Positions 1-6,280 of a stretch of DNA of 8,809 bases are shown one piece after another (position 1 is the stretch's first letter; each line of letters starts with the position of its first letter). Source of the stretch: Bacillota bacterium (GTDB lineage Bacteria > Bacillota > Clostridia > Christensenellales > Aristaeellaceae); assembly GCA_023435435.1 (NCBI GenBank), contig JAEYRW010000070.1:1-8809 (forward strand), read 5' to 3'. The position numbers and the translations under genes are program-made. A model generated the notes under the pieces. That model was not told the origin of the DNA. It saw only the letters and a program-made list of their open reading frames with translations, and did not search any database.

Positions 1-12
1 GCCCGGGATGAT

Positions 13-45
13 CAAAAACGGGCCCCCCCCCCTCCCGGGGGGGCC
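13..45 (-). terminator. Rho-independent terminator downstream of xpaC
   Basis: Read on the minus strand, a perfect 9-bp stem (GGCCCCCCC pairing with GGGGGGGCC, plus-strand 37-45 and 21-29) encloses a 7-base loop. It is followed two bases later by TTTTT (plus-strand 14-18). This is the normal layout of an intrinsic terminator for minus-strand transcripts. It lies about 150 bases after the xpaC stop codon and is the first such structure there. The homopolymeric C and G runs are prone to sequencing error, so the exact stem length is uncertain. Confidence 0.75.
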
Positions 46-196
46 GCGAAGTGATTTGATTTTAGAGCAGGACGCAGAAACAACGAGAGAATGCCAGGCG
101 ATGGATTTTCGCCCAAGGCAAGGAGCCGGAGCGCGGGCGTAGCAGTCAGGGGCGAAAGGGGCCGTCGAAAACACGGGTTCTGTTGTGGTTGGAGCA
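46..196. other. Unassigned 3' region between xpaC and its terminator
   Basis: About 150 bases with no convincing gene. A 61-codon minus-strand open frame crosses it, but it is proline-rich, low in complexity, lacks a good ribosome site and runs into the terminator hairpin, so I do not call it. One small inverted repeat is visible (GGCGA at 97-101 with TCGCC at 109-113). The stretch is less GC-rich than the flanking genes at its left end. It could be a long 3' untranslated region or a dispersed intergenic repeat. No second copy was noticed in this window. Confidence 0.4.
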
Positions 197-1225
197 CTAG
201 AGCTTCAGCTGCATGGCCTGCTGGGTAAGCCCGTCGCTGGCGATCATGGTCTCGAGCACCTGGATGTCCGAGGAAATGTCGATGGCGTCGGCGGCGAAGA
301 GCTGATCGAGCTGCTTTTCAAACGCGTGCACGAGGGTGGCGAGGATGTCCTCGATGTTCTTTCGGGAGGCGACGATGTTCTCGCCCTGATAGCTCTGCCG
401 CTCCAGCATGGAATAGGAGGTCAGAAGCTTCACGGTGGTGGGCAGGTAGTAGTTCATGAACTTGCGCACCTGGCTTGCGCGGTTGGGATTCTGCTCGATG
501 AACTCATAGATGTCGTCGGTAAGCTCCGCGATGCGGTCAATCTTCTGGGAGACATCGTCGTCGAGAATCTGATCGTTAAGCGCCTTGAGCTTTTTGAGGA
601 TTGCCTCGTGGTCGGACTCCTTTTCGGGCGCCGGCTGGGGCTTGGGCTCCTCCTTGGGCGCTTCCTCCTTGGCGGACTGGGATTGCGAGGGCGCATAGGG
701 CGTCTGGCCCACGCGCTGGGCGTTTTTGAAGCTTGAGGAGAATTCGCTCTTGATGTTCCGGGTGATCTCCCCGACGACATCCTTGATGTCGCTCAGGTCG
801 ATGTCCGCGCGCACGCGCGGCCCGCCCCGCCCCTCCGTCTCGAATTCCTCCTGTTCGTCCATATTGAACGCCTGGGAAGGTTCGAGCACCAGATAGCCGA
901 CGGAATAGTCGATGTATGCGTCCGGTCCGAGATAGCCGTTCTGGATCATCTCGCCCAGCACATGCACGACGGTTTCGCGGGACTGTCCCACGGCGCCGGC
1001 GACCTTTTTAAGCGAAATGTGCGCACGGGAACCGACCACACCCATATAGTTGCGGTAAGTCACCAGTCTTTTCTTTTTCCAGAGCGCACGGACTTTCAAA
1101 AACCCAAGGATGGCCGTCACAGGCCACAACTGGATTACCGCTGTCACGACGATTGCGATCCAGGACGGACCCTCGTCTGCGTGCAGCGGGATCGGAACGC
1201 GCTTTTTGGTACGCGCCGTAGGCAT
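197..1225 (-). CDS. xpaC: XpaC-family (5-bromo-4-chloroindolyl phosphate hydrolysis) membrane protein
   Basis: A 342-residue protein. Residues 22-44 form one hydrophobic membrane segment followed by a basic stretch (KKKR, 50-53), so most of the chain should be cytoplasmic. Residues about 55-115 look like a winged-helix or PCI-like module, with a helix pattern around KKVAGAVGQSRETV and then YIDYSVGYLVL; clostridial members of this family share it. A flexible linker rich in P, E, K and S (178-206) leads to a helical C-terminal XpaC/halogen-hydrolase domain (207-340). The family name comes from an old plate phenotype; the biochemical function is unknown, and homologues are often next to the tellurite/toxic-anion protein TelA. 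No telA is visible here, and the terminator after the gene argues against one directly downstream. The ATG start has a GGAGGG site 7 bases upstream (1233-1238). The gene is probably monocistronic. Confidence 0.8.
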   Translation of the reverse strand: MPTARTKKRVPIPLHADEGPSWIAIVVTAVIQLWPVTAILGFLKVRALWKKKRLVTYRNYMGVVGSRAHISLKKVAGAVGQSRETVVHVLGEMIQNGYLGPDAYIDYSVGYLVLEPSQAFNMDEQEEFETEGRGGPRVRADIDLSDIKDVVGEITRNIKSEFSSSFKNAQRVGQTPYAPSQSQSAKEEAPKEEPKPQPAPEKESDHEAILKKLKALNDQILDDDVSQKIDRIAELTDDIYEFIEQNPNRASQVRKFMNYYLPTTVKLLTSYSMLERQSYQGENIVASRKNIEDILATLVHAFEKQLDQLFAADAIDISSDIQVLETMIASDGLTQQAMQLKL

Positions 1226-1247
1226 GGTTCATCCCTCCACGCTCCAA

Positions 1248-1256
1248 AGTATACCA
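1248..1256 (-). promoter_or_regulatory. Extended -10 promoter for xpaC
   Basis: On the minus strand the sequence reads TGGTATACT: a TATACT -10 hexamer (1248-1253) with the TG of an extended -10 one base upstream. A hexamer 17 bases further upstream (TTTCCT) is a poor -35, which fits a promoter that relies on the extended -10. The predicted start lies only about 15-20 bases ahead of the xpaC start codon, leaving a short leader that just holds the ribosome site. Confidence 0.55.
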
Positions 1257-1286
1257 TACTCGGCCGCGCAAGGAAAGTGGGAAGTG

Positions 1287-1315
1287 TTGCAATTATGCGT
1301 TTTGTGGACTATAAT
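1287..1315 (+). promoter_or_regulatory. Sigma-A promoter for the ADP-ribosylglycohydrolase-like gene
   Basis: TTGCAA at 1287-1292 and a perfect TATAAT at 1310-1315 are separated by 17 bases, the ideal vegetative spacing. Transcription would start near 1321, giving a leader of about 20 bases that contains the GGAGGG ribosome site at 1331-1336, 5 bases before the ATG at 1342. The promoter is divergent from that of xpaC, with about 30 bases between the xpaC -10 region and this -35. Confidence 0.8.
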
Positions 1316-1341
1316 GTCCGAAAAATGGGCGGAGGGATTCG

Positions 1342-3327
1342 ATGGTAGAAAATCTGTTGCGCACCTATGCGGGATGGCTCGCGAAGCTGGCGGGCATCCG
1401 GCTCGGCGCGCCGGTGGAGGGCTGGACGTACGAGAAAATCGCCCGGGAGGTCGGCGAGATCGACGGCTATGTGGAAGATATTTCCCGCTTCGCGGCGGAC
1501 GACGACTCCAACGGTCCCATGATCTTCATCCGGGCGCTCGACGACTACGGCCTTTGCGCCACGGCGGAGGAAATCGGCAGGACATGGCTCAACTACGCGC
1601 CCTGCGAGCACGGCATGTTCTGGTGGGGCGGCTACGGCGTCTCGACGGAGCACACCGCGTATCTGAATCTTGCGGCAGGCATCCCCGCGCCGCGCTCCGG
1701 CTCCATCGAACAGAACGGCGCGGCTGTGGCGGAACAGATCGGCGGGCAGATCTTCATCGACACCTGGGGCCTCGTCTTTCCCGGGGACCCCGCCCGCGCC
1801 GCGGAATACGCCGCCCGCGCGGCGAGCGTGAGCCACGACGGCGAGGGAAAATACGGCGGGATGTACGTCGCGGCGGCCATCGCCATGGCGTTTTCGGCGC
1901 GCGACATCGAAAAAATTGTCGTGGGCGCGCTGCAATTCATTCCGCCTGACTGCGCCTATGCCCGGGTCGTGCGCGCAGTCAAGGCCTTCCGGGACGAAAA
2001 TCCCGAAGACTGGCGCGCGTGCTTCCGGTATGTCCACGACAATTACGGCTACGACCGCTATCCCGGCAACTGCCACATCATCCCCAACGCGGCGGTGATG
2101 GCGCTTGCCATGCTCTACGGCGGCGGGGATTTTGACAGGACGCTCAACATCTGCTGCATGTGCGGCTGGGACACGGATTGCAACGTCGGCAATGTCGCGA
2201 CCATTCTGGGCGTGATGCTGGGGCTCGGGGGAATCGATTTCGATAAGTGGCTTCGGCCCATCAACGACGGCTTTGCGGTCTCCTCCCTCATGGGCTCACT
2301 CAACTACATGGACGCGCCCTGGTGCGCGCGCTATCTGCACGATCTGGCGCAGCGGCTCGCGGGCAAGGGGAGCGATTTTGATCCGGGCATCCGCGCCTAC
2401 GACTTCGCGCTTCCCGGCTCCACCCACTCCTTTGAAGCCGGGAACGCGAAGCTCACAAATGAAGACGGCTGTCTGCGCTGCGAAGCGGACGGTCCGGCCG
2501 AGATTTTCCGCCGGACATACCACGCGCCGACCTATTTCATGGACGACCGCTACGGACCGGAGATGACGCCGGAGCTGTATCCAGGCCAGCGCGTGACCCT
2601 CCGACTGCGGGGCGAGGGCGTTCGCGTCCGGGCGTTCGCCCGGGACATGCTTTCCGGGCGGACGTTTGCGGGAGAAGAAATCATGCTCGGCGGCGCGGGA
2701 GAGGTGTCCGTCGAGATTCCTGCGCTTGAAAGCGCGTGTATGGAGCGCGCGGGCATCCTCGTGGACGGCGGCACGGTCCGCATCGACGAAATGCGTTTTT
2801 CGGGGAAAGCCAGCTATGCCGCGGATTTTGCGCACCTGCCCATGGAGAGCCATCACGGCGGCCGTGCGAGTCTCAATTCGTTTACGCGCTTCAAGGGCAT
2901 CGCGGCCGTCGAGGACGGCTGCCTCTCCCTCTCCTGCGCCGACCGGGGCGCGGTGTTCACCGGCGACGTGGCGTGGGACGACTACGCCCTGGAGGCGGAA
3001 TTTGCGCCTGTGGCGGCGGGTGCGTGCGAGATGATCGTCCGCGCGGCGGGCGCGGTTTTGAACGTGACGGTGTCCCTGGAACCCGAGGAGGTTCTGCGCA
3101 TTTATGAAAGCGGGAACGCCCTCGCCGAGGCGGCGCATCCCTATGAAACCGGCAAAAAAACCGCCCTGCGCGTGGAATGCGCGGGCGGGCGGGTTCGGGT
3201 TGTGGAAAACGGACAGATCCTTCTTTCCGCAATGACCGGACGCGCCCGCGGCGCGGTGGGCTTCGGCGTCCGGCGCGGCGGGCGGATGAGGGTCAGTCGG
3301 TTTGCGGTAAGGCCGCTTGAGGCGTGA
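1342..3327 (+). CDS. ADP-ribosylglycohydrolase-family protein with beta-rich C-terminal extension
   Basis: A 661-residue protein with no signal peptide or membrane segment, so probably cytoplasmic. Residues about 5-340 match the all-helical ARH/DraG fold. ADDDSNGP (52-59) gives the first acidic metal-binding cluster, SHDGEGKYGG (164-173) matches the family's His/Gly segment, and GWDTDCNVGN (275-284) is the second metal site, normally GGDTDTN. The family uses two Mg2+ ions to remove ADP-ribose from proteins or small molecules; some distant members may act on other glycosidic substrates. Residues about 350-490 and 495-659 look beta-rich. The last part (WDDYALEAEF, then VRAAG, a GRVRVVENG turn, GAVGFGVRRGG) resembles a concanavalin-A/LamG-like sandwich as found in DUF1080-type glycan-active proteins. 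That suggests a carbohydrate-related substrate, which is inference. The 3' end overlaps the convergent lgt gene by 35 bp. Family assignment is firm; substrate is unknown. Confidence 0.82.
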   Translation: MVENLLRTYAGWLAKLAGIRLGAPVEGWTYEKIAREVGEIDGYVEDISRFAADDDSNGPMIFIRALDDYGLCATAEEIGRTWLNYAPCEHGMFWWGGYGVSTEHTAYLNLAAGIPAPRSGSIEQNGAAVAEQIGGQIFIDTWGLVFPGDPARAAEYAARAASVSHDGEGKYGGMYVAAAIAMAFSARDIEKIVVGALQFIPPDCAYARVVRAVKAFRDENPEDWRACFRYVHDNYGYDRYPGNCHIIPNAAVMALAMLYGGGDFDRTLNICCMCGWDTDCNVGNVATILGVMLGLGGIDFDKWLRPINDGFAVSSLMGSLNYMDAPWCARYLHDLAQRLAGKGSDFDPGIRAYDFALPGSTHSFEAGNAKLTNEDGCLRCEADGPAEIFRRTYHAPTYFMDDRYGPEMTPELYPGQRVTLRLRGEGVRVRAFARDMLSGRTFAGEEIMLGGAGEVSVEIPALESACMERAGILVDGGTVRIDEMRFSGKASYAADFAHLPMESHHGGRASLNSFTRFKGIAAVEDGCLSLSCADRGAVFTGDVAWDDYALEAEFAPVAAGACEMIVRAAGAVLNVTVSLEPEEVLRIYESGNALAEAAHPYETGKKTALRVECAGGRVRVVENGQILLSAMTGRARGAVGFGVRRGGRMRVSRFAVRPLEA

Positions 3328-4228
3328 ACCGGTACAGCAGGCAGGTCGCCACCAGAGACGCGAGGTAGAGGACGAGCGCGGCGGGGGAGACGGAACCGAA
3401 GGCGCCGGTTCCCACCAGAACCGCCGCCGCGAGGCACAGAACAGGCGCGGCGATGCGCCAGAACACGCCGCCCCTGGCGCGCAGGGCAAAGGCGAGGGCC
3501 ACCGCGAACAGCGCGAGGAGGCTCAAAAGCTGCGACACGCGCACCGTGCCCCAGTAAAGGCTGTCGGTGCGCAGGCCCTCCACGGCCCCGCGTTCAAGGG
3601 CGTACAGAAACACGTACCAAAGGAAAACGTCCCCGCTTCTGCGGAAGAAGCGCTTCCGTTCCGCCACCAGCAGAAACGCGAGGAGGAGGAAGCACCACAT
3701 GGACTCGTAGAAGAACGTCGCCGCGTGCCAGATCCCGTCCTCGGAGATGAAAACGGCGGCGGGGAAGAACTGATACTTCGGGTTCGTGACGGCGACGCCG
3801 TAAGCCTCCTGGTTGAGGAAATTTCCCCAGCGGCCGATGGCCTGGCCCAGGGCGAGGGAGGGCGCGGCCAGATCCGCCAGGCGCCAGAAACCGACCTTCT
3901 TCCAGCGCGCGTAGATAAGCCCCGCGATTATGCCGCCGAGCACCGCGCCGTAGATGGCCAACCCCCCGCGGCGGACATTCAGGATGGAGAGAAGGTCGCC
4001 CCTGTACATGTCCCACTCAAAGGCCACATAATAAAGACGCGCGCACACCACGGAGATGGGCACGGCCAGGAGCGCGAGATTTAACGTTGTCTCGGCGGGG
4101 ACGCCGACGCGCTTTTCACGCCGGGACGCGAGAAGCACCCCGAAAAGCACGCCCAGCGCCATCAATATCCCGTAAAACCGGATGGAAAAGCCCGCGATGG
4201 TCAGGGAATTGCGGCTTAATTCGAACAA
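3293..4228 (-). CDS. lgt: Phosphatidylglycerol:prolipoprotein diacylglyceryl transferase
   Basis: Lgt transfers diacylglycerol from phosphatidylglycerol to the lipobox cysteine of prelipoproteins in the cytoplasmic membrane, the first step of lipoprotein maturation. The protein is 311 residues with many hydrophobic helices. The family signature GRWGNFLNQE is at 132-141, followed by FFYES and by ERGAVEGLRTDSL, which supplies the conserved arginine (about R213). At the position of the E. coli catalytic-loop histidine (His103) this protein has a tyrosine (GGLAIYGAVLGG, Y93). About 60 residues after the core (256-301) add two more hydrophobic segments. I chose the TTG start at 4226-4228 because the sequence AGAGGTGG (4234-4241) sits 5 bases upstream as a Shine-Dalgarno. 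The in-frame GTG at 4235-4237 lies inside that site, so it is unlikely to be the start, although it would give 314 residues. The gene converges on and overlaps the upstream-window neighbour. Confidence 0.93.
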   Translation of the reverse strand: MFELSRNSLTIAGFSIRFYGILMALGVLFGVLLASRREKRVGVPAETTLNLALLAVPISVVCARLYYVAFEWDMYRGDLLSILNVRRGGLAIYGAVLGGIIAGLIYARWKKVGFWRLADLAAPSLALGQAIGRWGNFLNQEAYGVAVTNPKYQFFPAAVFISEDGIWHAATFFYESMWCFLLLAFLLVAERKRFFRRSGDVFLWYVFLYALERGAVEGLRTDSLYWGTVRVSQLLSLLALFAVALAFALRARGGVFWRIAAPVLCLAAAVLVGTGAFGSVSPAALVLYLASLVATCLLYRFTPQAALPQTD

Positions 4229-4233
4229 TTTTA

Positions 4234-4241
4234 CCACCTCT
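4234..4241 (-). promoter_or_regulatory. lgt ribosome binding site that decides a TTG start
   Basis: The minus strand reads AGAGGTGG here, a strong match to the anti-Shine-Dalgarno. It is 5 bases from the TTG at 4226-4228. The GTG codon that a longest-frame prediction would use is formed by bases of this same site and has no separate ribosome site of its own. Confidence 0.6.
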
Positions 4242-4251
4242 GTCGGCGCCT

Positions 4252-4281
4252 ATTATAATCATTTTGGCGCGGAATTGTCAA
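4252..4281 (-). promoter_or_regulatory. Sigma-A promoter for lgt
   Basis: On the minus strand a perfect TTGACA (4276-4281) and a perfect TATAAT (4252-4257) are separated by 18 bases. Both hexamers are consensus, so this is probably a strong constitutive promoter. The predicted transcript starts near 4245, giving a leader of under 20 bases that includes the ribosome site. Confidence 0.85.
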
Positions 4282-4291
4282 TACAAGGTCG

Positions 4292-4320
4292 TTGCATCAC
4301 GCATGGGGAATGCTTATAAT
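4292..4320 (+). promoter_or_regulatory. Sigma-A promoter for the division/envelope operon
   Basis: TTGCAT at 4292-4297 and a perfect TATAAT at 4315-4320 are 17 bases apart. Transcription would begin near 4327, leaving about 57 bases of leader before the ATG at 4384. The Shine-Dalgarno is GGAG at 4371-4374, 9 bases before the start. The -35 boxes of this promoter and the divergent lgt promoter are only about 10 bases apart. Confidence 0.8.
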
Positions 4321-4383
4321 AAGAATATGGTGGATAGAAATGTCTACCTTTATTCGCGAATTTGACGGGTGGAGTGTGTTTGA

Positions 4384-5559
4384 ATGCGCAGGGTTCGGAT
4401 CAAGGGCAGGTTTTTTGTCTTCCTGGCTCTCGTCGCCCTGATTGTATTTTTCATCGTACGCCCCTATCTCTCATTCGGCGAGAAGACGGAGGTCATTTCC
4501 ATGGCCTCGTCCAACTACACCAAGACCATGTCGGCGGTGATCGTGCGGAACGAAAGCCTCGTTACCGCCGAGTCCGTGGCCCGCATCGAGTACATCGCCG
4601 CGGAGGACACGCTGGTGAACCCGGGCGACGTCGTTTGCTATCTTTATTCCACGGGTTATTCGGAGAGCGAGCTCAAAAAGCTCGAAACCATCCGCGAGAA
4701 CATACAGGCCTACCACAAGACCATGCTCAAGAACATCATTGACGCGAACCTTGAGCGCCTCGACCTGGTGGTGGACCAGTGGGCGCTGCAGTTCAAGGCG
4801 CTGGTGACCGGAAAGACGAGCGGCAACCTCATCACCGTCACCCGTCAGCTTGAAAACGCCATGGTCGCCCGGCAGGAATACATGCGCTCGAACATGCGAA
4901 GCGATCTCAAGCTCAACAACCTCTACGCCCAGGAAAACACCCGCCTCAACAGCATCGCCTCCTGGCGCGTGGAATCCGCCGCGAAGAGCGCCGGCGTCGT
5001 TTCTTTTTACACGGACGGCTACGAGGAGTATCTGAACGCCTCCACCATTGCGTCCCTTACGGCCAGCGAGGTCAAAAAGGTGCTTGCGGGGGAATCGCTG
5101 GGCGGAAGCTCCAACCGCGTCAAAAGCGTCTACCGCATGGTGGACCAGTCCACATGGTATGTGGCCATTCTGACGGACGGCAAGAGCTGGAACCCCATCG
5201 TCGACCAGGAATATTCGATGCAGTTTGATGGGTTCGAGGATCTCACCTTCACGGCGAAGGTGACGACGGTGTCCCAGTCCGAGGGAAGCGTGCTCGCGGT
5301 GTTCCGCATCGACGCGCCCATCGGGCCCATGATTTACCAGCGGCAGGCCCGCGCCAGCGTCTCGATCACGTTTACCGGGCTTTCGGTTTCGACCAAGGCC
5401 ATCAAGGAGCAGAACGGTCAGACGGGCGTATGGCTCTACGACGTGCCGGGCGGAACGTTTGTGCCGGTGACGGTTTTGTCCTCCGACGGCACGAACGCGC
5501 TCATTGAATCCCAGGTGGAGGGCGCGCTGGCCGTCGGACAGAGAGTACTCATAAAGTGA
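4384..5559 (+). CDS. HlyD-like membrane-fusion protein at the head of the division operon
   Basis: A 391-residue protein anchored by one N-terminal membrane helix (10-27) after a basic MRRVRIKGR start, with the rest predicted outside the membrane. Residues 60-90 contain a half-lipoyl-like motif (IEYIAAEDTLVNPGDVV) and residues 203-220 a second (AGVVSFYTDGYEEYL). Between them is a helical hairpin region (about 95-200). A beta-barrel-like region follows (250-335), then a C-terminal domain ending in ALAVGQRVLIK. This is the layout of HlyD/membrane-fusion adaptors. No ABC or RND transporter partner is visible. It is the first gene of the operon and its stop is 9 bp from yggS, so it probably has a cell-envelope or division-related role rather than export. 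That role is inference; homologues in Clostridia are generally annotated only as HlyD-family. Confidence 0.72.
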   Translation: MRRVRIKGRFFVFLALVALIVFFIVRPYLSFGEKTEVISMASSNYTKTMSAVIVRNESLVTAESVARIEYIAAEDTLVNPGDVVCYLYSTGYSESELKKLETIRENIQAYHKTMLKNIIDANLERLDLVVDQWALQFKALVTGKTSGNLITVTRQLENAMVARQEYMRSNMRSDLKLNNLYAQENTRLNSIASWRVESAAKSAGVVSFYTDGYEEYLNASTIASLTASEVKKVLAGESLGGSSNRVKSVYRMVDQSTWYVAILTDGKSWNPIVDQEYSMQFDGFEDLTFTAKVTTVSQSEGSVLAVFRIDAPIGPMIYQRQARASVSITFTGLSVSTKAIKEQNGQTGVWLYDVPGGTFVPVTVLSSDGTNALIESQVEGALAVGQRVLIK

Positions 5560-5568
5560 GGGTGACAC

Positions 5569-6234
5569 ATGACGCGCGATGAACTGATCGCGAAAAATAT
5601 CCAGGCGTGGAAAAGCAGGCTGAACGGCGTCAAACTCTGCGCGGTCACAAAGACCATGCCGGTTTCTGACCTCAACGCAGCCGTGCGGGCGGGGGCCGAC
5701 GCGGTGGGGGAAAACCGCGTGCAGGAGCTCATGGACAAGTTCGATTCCATCGGGCCGGGCGCCGCGGTGCATCTCATCGGGCGGCTGCAGACCAACAAGG
5801 TCCGGTCGGTCGTCGGCAAAGTCGCCCTGATCCAGTCCCTGGACCGGGACGAGCTGGCGGACGAAATCTCGAAACGCTCGGTGCAGAATGGGGTCGGGAC
5901 CCGCGCCCTCGTTCAGGTGAACATCGGCCGGGAGCCCCAGAAGGGCGGCGTCGACCCGGACGCGCTCTTCCCGTTTCTCGAGCGCTGCGCGGCCCTGCCG
6001 GGGCTCGAAATCGACGGCCTCATGGCGGTGATGCCGCTGACGGACGACCCGGAAGAGGTTCGACCCCACATGCGGCGGATGCGCGCGCTCTTCGAGGAGG
6101 CGGGCCGGGCGAAGATTCCCGGCGTTTCGATGAACGTTCTTTCGATGGGCATGTCGGGGGACTGTCTGGTCGCCGCCGAGGAAGGCTCGACCATGGTGCG
6201 CATCGGGCGCGGCATTTTCGGCACGCGGGCCTGA
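5569..6234 (+). CDS. yggS: YggS/YlmE family pyridoxal-phosphate homeostasis protein
   Basis: A 221-residue single-domain fold-III alanine-racemase-like protein, close to the normal family length. The PLP-binding lysine is K28 in CAVTKTMP. Other landmarks are GENRVQEL (48-55), HLIGRLQTNK (68-77), VNIGREPQKGG (117-127), and the phosphate-binding pair LSMGMSGD (191-198) and MVRIGRGIFG (209-218). The family binds PLP and controls its free level, affecting amino-acid and vitamin B6 metabolism, with no known catalytic activity. In HLIGRLQ the usual histidine of IGHLQ is arginine. The start ATG has a GAGGGTG ribosome site that overlaps the preceding stop codon, indicating translational coupling to the HlyD-like gene. 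In Gram-positive bacteria the orthologue in this division cluster is called ylmE. Confidence 0.94.
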   Translation: MTRDELIAKNIQAWKSRLNGVKLCAVTKTMPVSDLNAAVRAGADAVGENRVQELMDKFDSIGPGAAVHLIGRLQTNKVRSVVGKVALIQSLDRDELADEISKRSVQNGVGTRALVQVNIGREPQKGGVDPDALFPFLERCAALPGLEIDGLMAVMPLTDDPEEVRPHMRRMRALFEEAGRAKIPGVSMNVLSMGMSGDCLVAAEEGSTMVRIGRGIFGTRA

Positions 6235-6250
6235 ACGGACGCCCAATCAC

Positions 6251-6265
6251 CGCCCGCTGCGGGCG
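6251..6265 (+). promoter_or_regulatory. Small GC hairpin just before the sepF ribosome site
   Basis: CGCCCG (6251-6256) pairs perfectly with CGGGCG (6260-6265) across a CTG loop. The hairpin ends 3 bases before the GGAGGA Shine-Dalgarno of sepF (6269-6274). There is no U-tract, so it is not a terminator. It could protect or process the mRNA or tune sepF translation; this is inference from position only. Confidence 0.4.
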
Positions 6266-6280
6266 CATGGAGGAATATCG

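Noticed and set aside
21..45. Poly-C/poly-G run as a possible phase-variation tract
   Set aside because: The runs form both arms of a terminator hairpin in non-coding DNA after a gene, not in a promoter or reading frame, so variation would not switch a gene.
12..197. 61-codon minus-strand open frame downstream of xpaC
   Set aside because: Proline-rich and low in complexity, no good ribosome site, no family resemblance, and it runs through the terminator hairpin.
2296..3489. 397-codon minus-strand open frame opposite the ARH-like gene
   Set aside because: Antisense shadow rich in R, A and H, spanning the ends of two well-supported genes.
4471..6246. 591-codon open frame on the minus strand opposite the HlyD-like gene and yggS
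   Set aside because: Long only because high GC removes stop codons; its composition is the antisense image of two clearly recognised genes and it resembles no family.
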